A stretch of 64,000 bases of DNA from Populus alba (taxonomy: Eukaryota; Streptophyta; Magnoliopsida; Malpighiales; Salicaceae), in contig NC_133296.1 of the NCBI RefSeq assembly GCF_005239225.2, forward strand, positions 11,532,001 through 11,596,000, in the 5' to 3' direction. Under the pieces are notes generated by a model that saw only the letters and a program-made list of their open reading frames with translations, did not search any database and had not been told where the DNA came from. Both the position numbers and the translations under genes were made by a program. Position 1 is the first letter of the stretch. Each line of letters begins with the position of its first letter. Shown here in pieces: positions 46,737 through 63,274 of this stretch.

Positions 46737-49700
46737 TCAAAAGAGAATGGGAATCCATGTCGTGTAGCTGCCTTTATTCTTCACTTAGTTATGTATTCAG
46801 GGTGTTTTAGAGTGAGATCGAATCATGTTTCTAAAAAATTCTAAAATTTAAATTGTTTTAAAATTCTAATATATAAAAAAATATATTAGAATTGGTGCGC
46901 ATGAGGCGTGGCCGGCCAAGCAGAAAAAAGCTTTCACATTTCACATGCAACCCATTGTTTTTAACTCCAGAAGACTTGGTGCCCATGTTGTTGGTTGCTT
47001 TCCATTTCCCCCACCACTTTTCATTGTTTCCTGGCCTTTTCTCTCCTTTCACCTTTCGTCTCTGTAGCAAAGATACACCTTCTCTGCTTTCAAGGCCTTT
47101 CCGATCTTCAGAAACACAGTAGACTCCCTCTTTTTGGAGCCAGAACATTAAACAAAACCCTAGCTAGCACCGCCCACCACTCATTCATCTTAGCTCTGAC
47201 GACAAGAATCTTGTCAAATCACTTGCACTCAATCGGAAGCCATAAAGAGAACTTCACTTTGATTTCTGTGGCTGCTTGGAGAGGCTCGAGCAGTTGGCAC
47301 GTGGATATTCTCTTGTCGATCTTCTATGATTAACATTTTTTATCTGTGATATAAATAAAGGTGAGGTTCTCCATTATCTTTGAAATGATGTAACTCAATT
47401 TTATGGAGTAAATGGAAATAGCTAGGCTCTTGTCAAAAGATGTCAATTTGTCCGCATCCGGGAAGAAGTCGTCTGGAAGATACAATTGTTATGATTCATG
47501 CTGCTTCATAAAATTATGGTGTTCACGAGTATACTCCTTTTGTGTCATTTAGTTTTCATCGGAAGGGACTCACGGTCCAAATTTTGAGTATCCCTAATTT
47601 TAGAATGATGAAAATTGGCTTGCATTGTACCGCGGCTTGATTTTTTTGTTAACAAAAAAATCATGTTTAGACACTACAAGCATATTTTAAAATAAAAAAA
47701 ATGTTCAAATCAAGTCAAAGACTATCAAATTCAATAAATGGTTTCATTTAATTATATATATAATAAAAATGAAACAATAATAAATATACAAAATATGATA
47801 ACAATGATCTTCGGGGAAAAAAAATCTATCTAAAGAAAAAATATACTACTATATCTGGATCATGAGATTAAGAAAACTCTATAAAAAATAAATTAAAATA
47901 AATTATAAAATTTAATATCCATTAAACCCAATATTGATGAATTAAAGTTTTTTAAAAATTAAGTAATGTATGTAGAAATTTGGTGTAATACATTATATCA
48001 ATGTCCTTAAAAATTTAAAGATACATGTGTGTACGTGTACTCCATTAAATTGCATTATGTTTGAAATTAGGAGGATTGATTTGGAAATATTTAACATGAA
48101 AGATTCTGGAAACCATATATATAAATGATCTCCTTTATTTTTATTTTCCTTTGAGAGTGTTATAAATGCTGGATATCACGATTAAAAAAACTCAACCGAG
48201 CAAACAGCATGGCGATTAACAGTACATGAAGATCATTCAGTGATGAACATAGAGGATTCCAGTCAAAGGGATGATGCTAGAAATGGCACCACCTAACGTG
48301 TCTATCTTCTAAATAAAGTTGATTCCAGACATGAGAGTGGACCACTAAGCTTAAGTTCATGGATTCCTCCATTTCTGCAATTTTTATTTTATGATTCCAG
48401 GGATGAGAGTCGACCACGTTGAATTGTAGTTCTTTTAAGAGATGTTTTTAACTAGTATTGTTTCTTCAAGAATTCTACAGCTGATATTCTTAGCAAGTGA
48501 TTTATGGAAGAGATCTTTTAGTAAAATAAGTGTTATTCTTAAAAGAATTATGGCTTGGGACCCGCTCACTCTAGCAGTTGATGGAAAATAAATAAATAAA
48601 AATGTGAAGTATTTATGGCATCTAGGTTTGTGTTTCGATCCTTTAAGAACAAGTATGGTGTAGTATGATGAATTAGTTTTTTAATTTGTTGTGTGACGAA
48701 AGTGATTGAGTTAGTGAATGTTTATTTATGTGTTTTAAAAGAGTTTTTTTTTAAATAATTTTTTTTTATTTTTTTATTTACTTTAAATTAATATTATTTT
48801 GGTGTTTCAAAATTATTTTGATATGCTGATATCAAAAATAATTTTTTTAAAAAAATATTATTTTTTGATGCATTTCCGAGCAAAAAACATTTTGAAAATC
48901 TACCACAACCATACTTTTAAACACATTTTTATTCTATATATTAGGTAGAGAGATAGCTCTTTCCCCTTTGTTTTCGGAAAGGAAAAATAAAAAAACATGT
49001 ATCCCTTAGCACTTTTAGGCAGTGATTCTTTGTTAAACTTCAAGTTTTATTAAGAAAACAACTACAAAAATAATAGCCTAACTTACATTAGATAAACAAG
49101 CAGAGAAAATGAAACAGATAAAAAAAAAGTTGCTGCATGAAACAAGCGAGTGTAGCAATTAGAGGGAACGAAAAAAACATAAGAATACAACTCTTCCCTA
49201 CTAAACATTATCTATATTAAGCTCTAAAGAGCTAAAATCAAGCCTCGATTATAAAAACAATACTTTGGCACACCTTGGAGAAACAAATTTGAAGGTTAGA
49301 AGCAGTGTCATTAAAAATAACATCATTTCGGTGAAGTCAAGAATTTCATACAACGTATGAGAAAAGAAACTGTCATGAGAGATTCTGCTACTTCCCTTTA
49401 ATCATGGAAGACCATTGGTAGCATATTTTGTTAATAAATTTTGAAAAAATATTGTAAAACTCCTAATTAGAAAACAGTTTTATTCATATATTTCAAGTGA
49501 AATGCTAGTGAATGAAGAGATAGCTTGAAGATTTCTTTTTTTTTTTTGCAGAAAATGCATTTTGATTCCTAAAAGATGAGGTAGCCATGTTAAAATAAAA
49601 AAATCTATTATGATTACTTTTTCTTGATCAAGGAGCGAAAGAAAAAGTTGCAACTTTTACCTTTCGATGATATTGAAAAACCATTATATTGTAGAAACCC

Positions 49701-52162
49701 ATTGATTATTAAGTGAATACATTAAAGCATAAGTTGCAAATTTCTTCCTTTTTTTTCTTTTCCTTTTTCTTACTTCGGTAATTAATAGAGGACCACTCAT
49801 CCAGGACTTGAGAAGGTAGCTCAAGATCATATAGGAGAAAAAAAAAAAAAAAAAAAAAAATAAACCTAGTGATCACGAATGAGTGAAAAAGAATGAAAAT
49901 GCAGATTCTCGATACATACAACAATCCACCAGCATCCATGTGGAGAGCCTCTAGTAAAACAAGAAAATTATTTTCTTTTCCTTTTGGCTTCCACTATCGA
50001 CGATGCAGCCTCTTTGCTTTTGAGCACCAATTTCGGAGCACCGATCAGCCATCAAAGAGCCGGCGGCTTCTTTGCAGGAGAGGCTCACAACTTCGAGCCT
50101 TCTTGCTATTTGGTATTATAATAATATTTGTTTAGTAAAGTATTTTTTATTTTAAAATATATTAAAATAATAATTTTTATTTTTTAAAAAATTATTTTTG
50201 ATATTAATACATTAAAACAATTTAAAAGATCAAAAATATTAATTTAAAACAAAGAAAAAAACAAATTTTTTTAAATTACTTTTAAAATGTAAAAACAAAC
50301 AAGTTCTAGAGAATAAATCATCTGATTTTATTAAATATTAAATTATATTTATTAGATATTTTTAAATAAAAATAGATTGAAAATTAATTTTTTTTAAAAA
50401 ACCTCAACCTGCAGCTATTTTTTTTTTTTTGGTTGAAAACTTAATAAAAAATTAACACATGATTTTTTTTTTTTAAAAAAATAATAGATAAATAATCAAG
50501 CAAAAAAAAACAATGAAAAGGCCAAGTGTGGAGGCCTCCAAGTGGTTTTTTATGGGTCACCAAGGCGTAGATGCATGGCTTATTTTTGGCTTTTAATATT
50601 TTCTCTTTAATTTAAATTTAAATTCATTAAAATAAATAAATTAAAAGTATATTTAGGATATTATTTTTAATAACTCATTTTTTACCCCCAATTGTTTCAT
50701 GTATTTTCAAAAATACAATTCTTGAAAAAATATGTTTTCAATAAAGTTCAATCAGTTTTTTTGTTAGTTTATGAATTGCTATTTATTTTGTCAATAGAAA
50801 ATTTAATTAATTAGTAATCCTATATATATATATATATATAAGAGAAACCCTTGCAAGGAGAGAATTCATCCAGCTAAAACAAAAGTAAAAGGCAAGCAAA
50901 AGAAGCCGAAAAATAAAAAAAGACAAAAAAACCGTAGCCCCAAAAATGTAATTCTCCATAATAGTCCAGCTACAGCCCACTAGAATCAGATTTCGACCAT
51001 TATCACCAGCACCGCAGCGCTGGCCATCCACTGCCCTGCTCTTCCCCACACAACGTTGCTTGATCATTAGCAGGAATGCCAACAGTAGCGACAACACAAC
51101 CCAGAAAAAATCAGCAGGGTATCATTAGCAGTGAAGAAAACAACAATAGAAATTTCTTCACCAGCGATCACTCTTGATCGAAGGAGATGGATTGCACCGA
51201 CCATATAGTGTGGAAAGAGAAGACGAGAAGTAGATGATCAGTAGGTCCACACGCCACCCAGACGCGTTAGCGCAAGAAATGAAGCATCGCTATCCAACTC
51301 GTCCTTTCGCGTGTAAACACCATTTGGTCCAGTTCCAACCAACCCCAATAACTCGCAGAAGTCAATTTTGAATCGTAATGTGTGATTTCCTTGTTGTCAG
51401 AACTATTCGCAATATATATTGAATTTTGATTCTCGAATACATGTTTGATTGTTGGCCATTCTTTATCTTGTTTTGAGTAATTTGTGGTTTATGTTTTATA
51501 TTTATGTATATGGGCGCTTGTGGGGTTACTGTGTAACTTGTGTTTATATGGACTTTGTTGTGAGATGTTGAATTTTGTCGTCCAAAGGATGTGATTTCAT
51601 TTTCCTAAATGATGCGAGAATAATTTTGTTTTTCTCCATTGAATCAGCTTCTGAATGGTATAATACCTAAAAGGTTTTGTCAACAAGTTGATTTTTGTCA
51701 TTAAAAAACATAATCTTGTTTTCCCCTGAAAAAAACTGTAATTTTCTCTAAAAATAGTTTTTTTAATATTTGAATTTTTTTCTTCGAAATTGATTTTTTT
51801 TTTCTGAAGATTATTTATTTAATAAGTATTATTTAAATTATTTTTAAATTTTCAATCCATTATTATGCATGCGTTTGATTGTAAATGTAATGCAAAATAT
51901 ATATGAAATATTTACACATTCCTCGCATAACTTGCAGAAAAATGATTTCTCTTTAGCCAGTTGGCCTGAAAGCAGTACTGCCTCCTGAAATGCGTTGAAC
52001 TCTGTCTGCTTAAAGTTATAAGAAGAGACTCCAAATTATGCATATTCATTTAATAAGTATGACAAATGTCCTTAGAATTCACCAAGGAGCTTAAATATAA
52101 TGCAAACATCAAATTTTGTAATGACTGAGCAATTTAAGATCCAATTCTAATCTGCGAGAGAA
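46737..52162. other. Intergenic region upstream of AGL12, no gene recognised
   Basis: The first part should hold the AGL12 promoter. 46880-47330 is less AT-rich, with overlapping open frames on both strands but no family match. MITE-like blocks occur at 48710-48930 and 50140-50300. 49890-50135 has a small open frame without recognisable similarity. 50940-51330 is a GC-richer stretch with repeated CAGC/ACCAGC words, like the leader of the chromovirus in style but not alignable by eye. 50822-50841 is an AT microsatellite. Confidence 0.45.
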
Positions 52163-54988
<2,826 letters not shown>

Positions 54989-55072
54989 ATCCGGTGTCAG
55001 CTACGCCTTAGACTACTGTTTAGACAAGAATCAGAAGATTGAAGAACTAATTGATTTGTTGATGAACACCTC

Positions 55073-55080
55073 TATTTATA
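55073..55080 (-). promoter_or_regulatory. TATA box of the OPR gene
   Basis: The minus strand reads CTATAAATAGAGG about 85 bases before the ATG, a textbook plant TATA box and spacing. The remnant OPR at 59335 has the same CTATAAATAG word about 90 bases upstream. Confidence 0.65.
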
Positions 55081-55396
55081 GACTGGATATTTGTACTCCC
55101 TGAAGTCTCAAAATATGACAAGAAGGTGGTTCGATATGGGAAAATGCTGATATCATTCATGACGTCTATAAAAGGATGTGTTCAGGTGTTTGGTGTAGTA
55201 ATTTAGGTTATTTTTTAAAATATTCTTATTTAAAAATATATTAAAATAATGTATTTTTATTTTAAAAAAATTACTTTAATTTTAATATATTAAAATAATT
55301 TAAAAATACTAAAAAATATTAATTAAAAATTAAAAATAATAATTTTTTAAAACATAAAAACATGCCGGTAGAATAAATAAAGGGAAACACTGCTTT

Positions 55397-56529
55397 GATC
55401 TTTATAAAGCTGCAATATTTCCTAAGACAATGATTTAGCTCGGTTTGTTTTTGTGATATATAAGTATTTTAAATTCAAATTATTTTTTTATATTTTAAAT
55501 TATTTTATTGTAATGATATTAAAAATAAATAAATATTTTAATATATTTTAAAATTAAAAATATTCTTAAAAACAACTATTATTATATTTCAAATAACTTG
55601 AGTTTATTTAGAAGTATGGTTGTGGTTTCTTTTCAAATAATTTTTCATATTAAAATGCATGTCAATGATGTTTTTTATTTTTAAAAAATTATTTTTGATA
55701 TTCGCACAATAAAATGATTTGAAAACATTAAAAAATATTAATTTAAAGTTAATAAAAAAATATAAAAATTGTATTTTTTTCAAAAACACAAAAATAAATA
55801 GATCTAGCTAGTATAATATATGGAATATTATTCAAAATTCCAAGTTTTTTAAGAGTCTGCAGGAGAGAATTTTCTGGAAAAATTCAAAAGCTACAAATTA
55901 GTTTCCTACTTTGACATTAAGGAACATGGTTTCCAATTTTGCATCTACGAGATACGTCATTGACCAGGGATCTTTATAAAGCAGCAATATTTTCTAAGAC
56001 AATAATTAGCTCGGTTTGTTTTTGTGATATATAAGTATTTTAAATTCAAATTATCTTTTTTATAATTTAAACTATTTTTTTGTAATGATATTAAAAATAA
56101 ATATTTTAATACATTTTAAAATTAAAAATATTTGTAAAAACAACCACTATTATAATTTAAAATAACTTGAGCTTATTTGACAATGTGGTTGCGGTTGTTT
56201 TTCAAATAATTTTTCATGTCAAAATAAATTTTAATGATTTTTTTTATTTTTAAAAAATTATTTTTGACATCAGCACATCAAAATAATTTGAAAACACTAA
56301 AAATATATTAATTTGAAGTTAATAAAAAAAATTTAAATTTTTTTTAAAATATTTTTAAAATATAAAAATAAACAGACAGCTAGTATAATACATGGGATAT
56401 TATTCAAAATTCCTAGTTTTTGAAGAGCCTGCAGGAGAGAATTTTCTGGAAAAATACAAAAGCTACAAATTAGTCTCCTACTTTGACATCAAGGAACATG
56501 GTTTCCAATTTTGCATCTACGAGTTATGT
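55397..56529. repeat. Tandem duplication, period 572 bp
   Basis: Copy 1 is 55397-55968 and copy 2 is 55969-56529. They match throughout, from GATCTTTATAAAGC to TTTTGCATCTACGAG, with scattered substitutions and small indels. Each copy contains a MITE-like AT-rich element (55600-55800 and 56170-56370: TATGGTTGTGGTTTCTTTTC / TGTGGTTGCGGTTGTTTTTC, then TTTTTATTTTTAAAAAATTATTTTTGA). Confidence 0.88.
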
Positions 56530-56596
56530 TATTAGTCGGTTGCATTTTGAAGTGAGGTTTTTTAAAAAATATATTTTATTAGAAAATATATTAAAA

Positions 56597-56627
<31 letters not shown>

Positions 56628-58791
56628 TTAAATTTATTTTGATATTAATATTTTAAAACGGTATGAAAAGACTAAAAAAATTAATTTAAATAAAAAAATA
56701 ATATTTTTTTAAAATATTTTTTAAAAAAATGTACTGTACTTTAATTATGAGATAAATATCTTGGGTGCAGTCGTTATCATTTAAGTTTGAAATTATTGCT
56801 TCCGACTCTTGTACTTTAGTTCCACTTGTGGTTTCAAATTTGGCACATTTTTGGCGTTTTGATAATTTTTTTTAATGATTTTTATAAGTCAAATTTTTCA
56901 TTTTTTATTTAAATCCATATCCTTTGTATCCTTAACCATTACCAAAATTATTAAATAAATGTTGAACAAAGATTTGAATATTTATTTACATATTGAATAT
57001 ATTTGGATGAATGTGAGAGCAGTGGTAGTTTTTTTTTTTTTATATAAGTTCTTAAAGAAATAGATATCATAGTTTTGAAACCCGATCCGACTTGACGGGT
57101 CGACTCAAGAGCCGACAAGCCCGAAACTGAAACCTGACTGAGTTAAAGAAAGAAAAAATAAATAAAACATGGAATTTAACACAAGCACAAGGATAAATGT
57201 AAGAATTTTATGAATAAAGAAATTTTTTGAGTTCTAAGAAACAAAAAATAAAATCTAGTGCTAACAAATAAAAATCACAAAATTCTTAAATAAGAATGAA
57301 GAATAAAGAAGTTTATTATGTATTAAAATTTTTAAAGATAAAAACATCATAACTTCATGGAGGGACAACTAAAACATTCAATATTTCTTCATTTATGTAA
57401 CAAATTAAAAAAAAGTTATTATAACCTTTTATTTTTAAAAAATAAACTAGAAAACCATAGCAATGCATAATAGAAAAAAATAAATTAGGAGGAAACCTTT
57501 TATTATATATATCATTACATTTTATAAAATAAACTATATACATTAAATATTAATTTCTTCTCTTCTGCTTCTCCCCTATCTTCACCTATCCTTCTTTCAA
57601 TCTTAGTTATTAAATTCGGATAGACCCGGCAAGTCAACCCGAGACTCGTTCAACTCGGTGGTTGGACCAGTCTGAATTAGGCAAAAGACTGGGATAAGTA
57701 AAAAATCTGAAAAACCAAGTTAACCTGTGACCCGAGCGACCTGACAAAACTTAATTGAGACCCAATTTGTTTTTTTTTTCAAATGTGTTTTCTCTCTTAG
57801 ATAGAGACTCCTTTTAATATATTGTAGTTGATATTAACCATTTTAAAAGTTTACTATATAAACACTAGAAAAACATTTTATTTTTTAAATGTGGGATTTG
57901 AAACCCTTTAATAGATATATTTTATTTTCACAAGAAAAGAACTATTTTTTCAATATGAAATTTGAAGCCTTTTAGTATATATACTCTATATTCATATGAA
58001 AAAAAATTATGTTTTTTCAATGTAAGATAAAAAATCATTTTGGTTTAAATACTTCAACTTAAAAGGATAACAGGTTAACTTATTATTTTTTTTTTTCAAT
58101 GTGAGATAAATTTTTTTTTAAATAATATCTTTAACTTCATTATTTATAACATATATAATCTATATTCATATGGATTATTTTTTAATTTTTCATATAAAAT
58201 ATTAAAATTTTAATTATTTTTTTATTTTTCTGGATTGATTCAGTTGATTCAAGTTAATCCATATAATTTGAGACCTAGTTTCTTAACAGGTTAACCCGAG
58301 TCAGATCAATAACTATACATTTAATTTCTCTGTATGTTCCCTAAATCTTGACATCAAATCAATCACAATAATGTCAAAACCCCTAATAAATCCTAAGGAA
58401 CAATATCTCTATATACCCACGTGAATCTATGTTTATTTACACGTAATCAAATCAAAATCTTCACATTAGTTAAATAAAAGCCCTAAGCTAATAGCTTTTA
58501 CAGAAATTATAGAGGTAGAGATTGATTTTAAAACATACAAAATTTAATCATACATGAGTCACTTTCCCTTACGCTTTTCTACTAGAGCTATATACCTTAG
58601 ATTTCTTCTCTTTTGCATCAACCTTCAAGCCTAACTTTTTCTTTGGAATTTTTTTTTAAAATTTCCTTTTCATACACCAATAATTAAATAGATGAATCTT
58701 GAACATCATTTTGATGTCACAAATGTTAAAATGGTTATATATAGTAGCTACTAATTGAAAAAGAATACAAAATAAAATTCCATCTAAATTA
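56530..58791. other. Intergenic repeat-rich region, no gene seen
   Basis: It starts with another AT-rich MITE-like block (56550-56740) containing an AT microsatellite (56606-56626). 57070-57140, 57605-57770 and 58220-58315 carry CCCGA/GGGTCGACTC/TTAACCCGAGTCAG-type words, related to the repeat at 5560-5900. The open frames are low complexity. Confidence 0.5.
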
Positions 58792-59284
58792 AACATTATA
58801 AATAGGTGTGAAAAAAAAATCATCTCTTTTTATTAGATTCTAATTTAATCAAGTTTTAAAATGTATAGATTCGAACAGAGAAACTCACAAGTTTTGTAAC
58901 CTTTCTTTCTTTTACTTTATCCTTCAATTTTATGTATTAACTTGAAATAACCAAATTTATTTCCTAATGATTTGTCATGAAATTTAGGATAGAGATTAAA
59001 AAAAAATTAACATCATTAAATTATTTTTTTATCTAATAAAAAGGTTATGGGAAAGTAACTTTATCATGGAAAGTTAAAAATTTTACTTCTTATTTATAAT
59101 TTATCTTTTTTGAATTTAGACATGTTCTTTTTGGATTTTAGTAATTATTGAATCTACTGAACTCCATTTCATCACAAGGTAGTTATCATCTACAAATAGG
59201 TTTTACCTTAAGTATAACTTCATATAAAATATTTTATCAACAACAAAAAGGTAGCTTCTTTTTTTCACACCTATTTATAATGTT
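58792..59284. mobile_element. MITE-like element with 26-bp perfect terminal inverted repeats
   Basis: The 26 bases at 58792-58817 (AACATTATAAATAGGTGTG then A7) recur as an exact reverse complement at 59259-59284. The 493-bp interior has no coding capacity. The right end abuts, without a gap, the truncated first exon of an OPR gene. A related copy of the right 200 bp lies at 59868-60105. No clear target duplication can be read, because the left flank does not continue the OPR exon. Confidence 0.75.
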
Positions 59285-59335
59285 GCCCATCTTGTATGGG
59301 GTGAGAAGAGGCAACGTGGGAGTCTCAGCAACCAT
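59285..59335 (-). pseudogene. Truncated second OPR gene: first 17 codons only
   Basis: From the ATG at 59335 the minus strand encodes MVAETPTLPLLTPYKMG. LPLLTPYKMG matches APLLTPYKMG of the intact OPR at 52163-54988 and the usual N-terminus of plant OPRs. The frame is then cut at the edge of the inverted-repeat element, and no later OPR exon is found beyond it. Upstream it keeps a CTATAAATAGCCC TATA box (59421-59433) and a plausible ~60-base leader, so promoter and start may still work. The different second to seventh residues show that this is a separate gene copy, not a piece of the neighbouring gene. Confidence 0.82.
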
Positions 59336-59420
59336 TCTTTCTTGCAGTTGATTACTTGTTATTGTGGTGGTTCACTAAGAACTTGTAGGAGTAGGTATGA
59401 GAGAACCAGGTAAGCGTAGT

Positions 59421-59433
59421 GGGCTATTTATAG
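59421..59433 (-). promoter_or_regulatory. TATA box of the truncated OPR copy
   Basis: The minus strand reads CCTATAAATAGCCC about 90 bases before the remnant ATG, the same word and spacing as in the intact OPR gene. Confidence 0.6.
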
Positions 59434-59867
59434 GTTTAAATGCTTCTTTTGACTTGGAAAAAAAAAAAGGTGATGACGTTTGAAGGTACGTATTACAGAG
59501 GAGGTAACAAATTTGAAGGTAGAATCCAATTTTATTATAATTATTTTGAACCTGGACGCCAAAATAGAAGAATTCAGATTGTCGTCATTCAGCCCACGGA
59601 TGAGTTGCTACTGTTCTAAGACAAATCACATGTGGTCCTTGTACTATTTCCGTTTGATTAATTGAGTCCCCCAGCTGTTACTTTCATGCATTGTCTGTCC
59701 CTCTACTATCTATTTCAATTCCAATTTGAGTCCTCCGTTTGAGATACCATTAGCTAGCTGAGAATGGTACAATTGAAAATTGAAATGATTACGAGATAAT
59801 TTTAATAATTTATTTTAATTTATTTTTATTGAATTATTTAGTCTCATAATTTAGATTATGAGTTAAA

Positions 59868-60105
59868 AAATTAAAAAAATTTACTTATTATTCATAATTT
59901 ATCTTTTTTGAATTTCGAAATACTACTAATATTTTCTTTGGATTCTATCGATTATTGAATCTACTTAACTCCATTTCATTACAAGATAGTTATAATCTAC
60001 ACATAGGTTTTACTTTAAGTATAACTTCATATAAAATATTTTATCAACAACAAAAAGATATAGCTTTTTTTTTTCACACTTATTTATAATGTTGCTCCTT
60101 AAATC
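59868..60105. repeat. Partial second copy of the MITE-like element
   Basis: It matches 59078-59284 over its length: TTTACTTATTATTCATAATTT, ATTGAATCTACTTAACTCC, AGTATAACTTCATATAAAAT, and the right end TTTCACACTTATTTATAATGTTGC. One TIR mismatch is visible. The left half is absent. Confidence 0.8.
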
Positions 60106-61045
60106 TTGAAACCCTAAGCATTAAATTCCTATTTATTATTTTTTAATTTCAATTTTGAAACTTTTTTATGATTATTTTGATACTCAAATTTCAAATCTTT
60201 TTAGTTTTGGAAATTAAAATTTAAACCTTTTTTATTTTAAAATTTAAAATTTAAATCTTTGGAACACCTAATTCACCTCCCAAGTGTTATTGTTGCCTTA
60301 ATTTTAGAACAACAAGTTAAATATTTAATCAAACTATTAAAGTTTTTGTATTGATTTCTTTATTGTATTTTGAAGTTATAAGTTATAATCAAATGTCATA
60401 TAACATATGATTATATATAATGAAAAACAACTCTAAACCTCAAAAAAAAAAATTTATAAGCACAATGTATATATATCCAACAACAATAATTGTTTTTGTG
60501 CTAATGTTTTGACATTTTTAAGTAATGTCAACTCTTTTAGACAATTCTATACTATATTAAAAAATAAAAAAAACTTTCAACAATAACTAAATATTTTATT
60601 TTATTTTAAAAATTATTTTTAAATTTATATGCCTCTCGCCCTTCTCTCTATCTCTTGAAAAAAAAAATCTTAAAACCTGGTTTTTTTCTAAAGTTGTCAT
60701 TTGGTAAATCACTAATAATAACATTATTTTATTTATTTATTCATGGTTTTAAATTATGTGGATTTTTTTATTATTTTGTGTTTATAGATCTAGACTTTGT
60801 ATTTAGATCTAATTTTAAATTAAAGTCCAATGGTTGTTTCTAGCTTGATAGAGAAGATTCATAATATTTAACGATTTTGTATCTTTTATCAATGATTCTG
60901 TAGTGCGGCTCATTTCTCCTTTAATTTACAAAGACTTGGACTTATCTATATGTTTGAGATGTAATCAACTTCTATATAGACAACTCAATTTAAAAAAAAA
61001 ATAGAGGGCTTTATTTTGAATCATGAAAAGGTGTAGTTTTTCATT

Positions 61046-61076
<31 letters not shown>

Positions 61077-63150
61077 CAAGTTATATAATTCTTTGAATAC
61101 ACTATTAGAAAATTATCAAATACATACGAACACACTAATGAAATATTTGTGTCGGTATACTGCGGCAAATTTTTACAATTGAATATGCCCTCGTTGTATC
61201 CATCGATAAACATTGACATAAATATTCTCTTCATATATATTGAGAGAACTACAATGAAAAAAAAAACTAACAAGTAATATGACATGTCATTTTTATAGAT
61301 AGAATTATCGATAAATTTAAGTCCATTGATAAATGAGAGTTTGAGCTAATAAAAAAGAATTTAATCTAAGCCAAATGGTATTAGAGGAAAAAGAAGAAGA
61401 ATAAAATAGAGAGAAAAGAAAGCTTAAACCTAAAGAGAGAGGGAGAGGGAGAGGGAGAGGGAGAGAGAGAGAGAGAGAGTTTTGGGTTGAAAATAAAGGT
61501 ATATAGAGGTGCTCTAAACCGACTAGTAGTAAGGGAAAAAGAATGAGAAGAAGAAAAAAACAAAGAAAAAAAGAAAAAACCTAAAAGAAATAGAAACATG
61601 AAGTAGAGAGAGAAGACCACTCGAGAATGAGAACCACACCATTGCTGATACACACCATTATTGTCACCAAAGAAACTCCTTCCTTATTTAGAACTAGCCT
61701 AAAGGTAAGTCAAGTCCTTAATGCAAAGCAACTTCTTCTTTCTCATTTCTTCCTTCTTATTTACTATTCACAAATGCAAATAATACACATGTTATTTTAT
61801 TTTATTTTACCGACCATTTGGCTTTATTGCCGATCACAGAAGGCCAACCTCTTCTAACCATTACTTTTTTAATGAGGCCAAACAAAGTATGAAATAAAAT
61901 TACCGCTTTCTACTTATTGAAAAGCCACCCTGCCCGGATGATCGCCTTCCTATGTGGGAGGAGATGAGCAGCACTACTGTTGATGCTAAGACCTATGAGG
62001 AGACAGATGAATTTATTCTCTTTTAGAGATAATAATTCTTATTGCTTGGATCTTTACCAACATAAGAAGAAATAAGAAAGAAGGTGTAGTGGTCAAGGGA
62101 CGAGATGAGAGAGACCATAGTGACTAACAAGCCTTATAGACTGATGAATTTAGTTAGTTGGGAGTATTAGGTAGCGAAGGGTCAGACCCCCCAGAAGGAA
62201 CTTTCAGAAAGAGAGGACAAAGTGGATTAGCTTTCTTGTCTTTTTTTTTTTCACAATGATGTTATTTAATTTTATAAAATTGCAAATATTTTATTTTTAC
62301 ATATATATGAGCATATAAATATTTGTTAAAAAAATAAAAATAATGTCGATGACTAGAGTAATGTTTTTTTTATTAAATTTGACTCTTAACAGCTAGATCG
62401 ATGATGTGTCTTCTAGTTTTTAGAGACCGATTTAGACCTAACATGATATTTTTAACCTTAAAATGAGTTTAATAATGGGTTGATGAGTTTTGGTCAAGTT
62501 AGCGTCATGTTTTTATTAAGCTTAAATTTGAATTTTAATGGTTAAGTTGATGTGTCTTCAAGTTTTAGGGTCGACGTGGGCCTATCATGATGTTTTAAAC
62601 TAATAACAAGGTCAATAGTAAGTCCACAAGTATCCTTAGAGTAGGGTCCAACGCGGAACAAGCGTAGTATTCTTTTCAACTTTGTTTTGTAATAAAATAA
62701 ATAATAAATAGTGATCATAAAAAGTCAAGAAATATATATATAAAAAACTTTAAAAAATCATCAAGTTGTGAGACTCATGATTTATGGTCTGACATTAACT
62801 TTATGAGCATCTATAAAAATTAAATGATTTTTGAATAAGTTGGGAATATAATTTAGAGAATAAATGACATGTAAAATTAACAAGGAGAAACACATAGTTA
62901 AGGTAATATTTTCTTAGAAAAGATGTGGTTAGAGTGATTTTTATCTTCCCTTAAGTATAAACAATCTCTTTCTAAGATCTTTGGAACCAATCTATATTTT
63001 AAGATTCTTAGTTTTTTAAAAAAACTAGGTTGTAACTCCATGTTTTATATTTTCTATTAATTTTCAAAGGTCTTATTTTTATCAGATGAAACAAAATTAT
63101 TTAACTATTATAACTGACACGACCAAAAGATTGATGTCTTCTTCTAAGTA
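60106..63150. other. Intergenic region, no gene recognised
   Basis: AT-rich with microsatellites: an ATC run (61045-61072) and a GGGAGA/GA run (61436-61480). 62403-62548 and 62549-62640 are an imperfect duplication (GATGTGTCTTC-AGTTTT-AG, period 146). 61920-62220 is less AT-rich with no family match. Confidence 0.5.
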
Positions 63151-63151
63151 C

Positions 63152-63240
63152 AGGAGTGTCGAGGTAATAAATAACTCGGCAAGACCGGGATCAAACCACA
63201 TGGAGGTTAATTGTATAAATTATAATTAACAATAATACAA

Positions 63241-63274
<34 letters not shown>

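Noticed and set aside
46858..47333. Overlapping frames on both strands upstream of AGL12
   Set aside because: No recognisable family, no splice or promoter context, and mutual overlap suggests chance in a less AT-rich patch.
49893..50135. Small plus-strand open frame with Arg/Ser-rich residues
   Set aside because: No family recognised, no conserved context, and it starts right after a poly-A tract; too weak to call.
61381..61653. Ser/Pro repeat protein on the minus strand
   Set aside because: It reads through the GGGAGA/GA microsatellite; no flanking coding signal.
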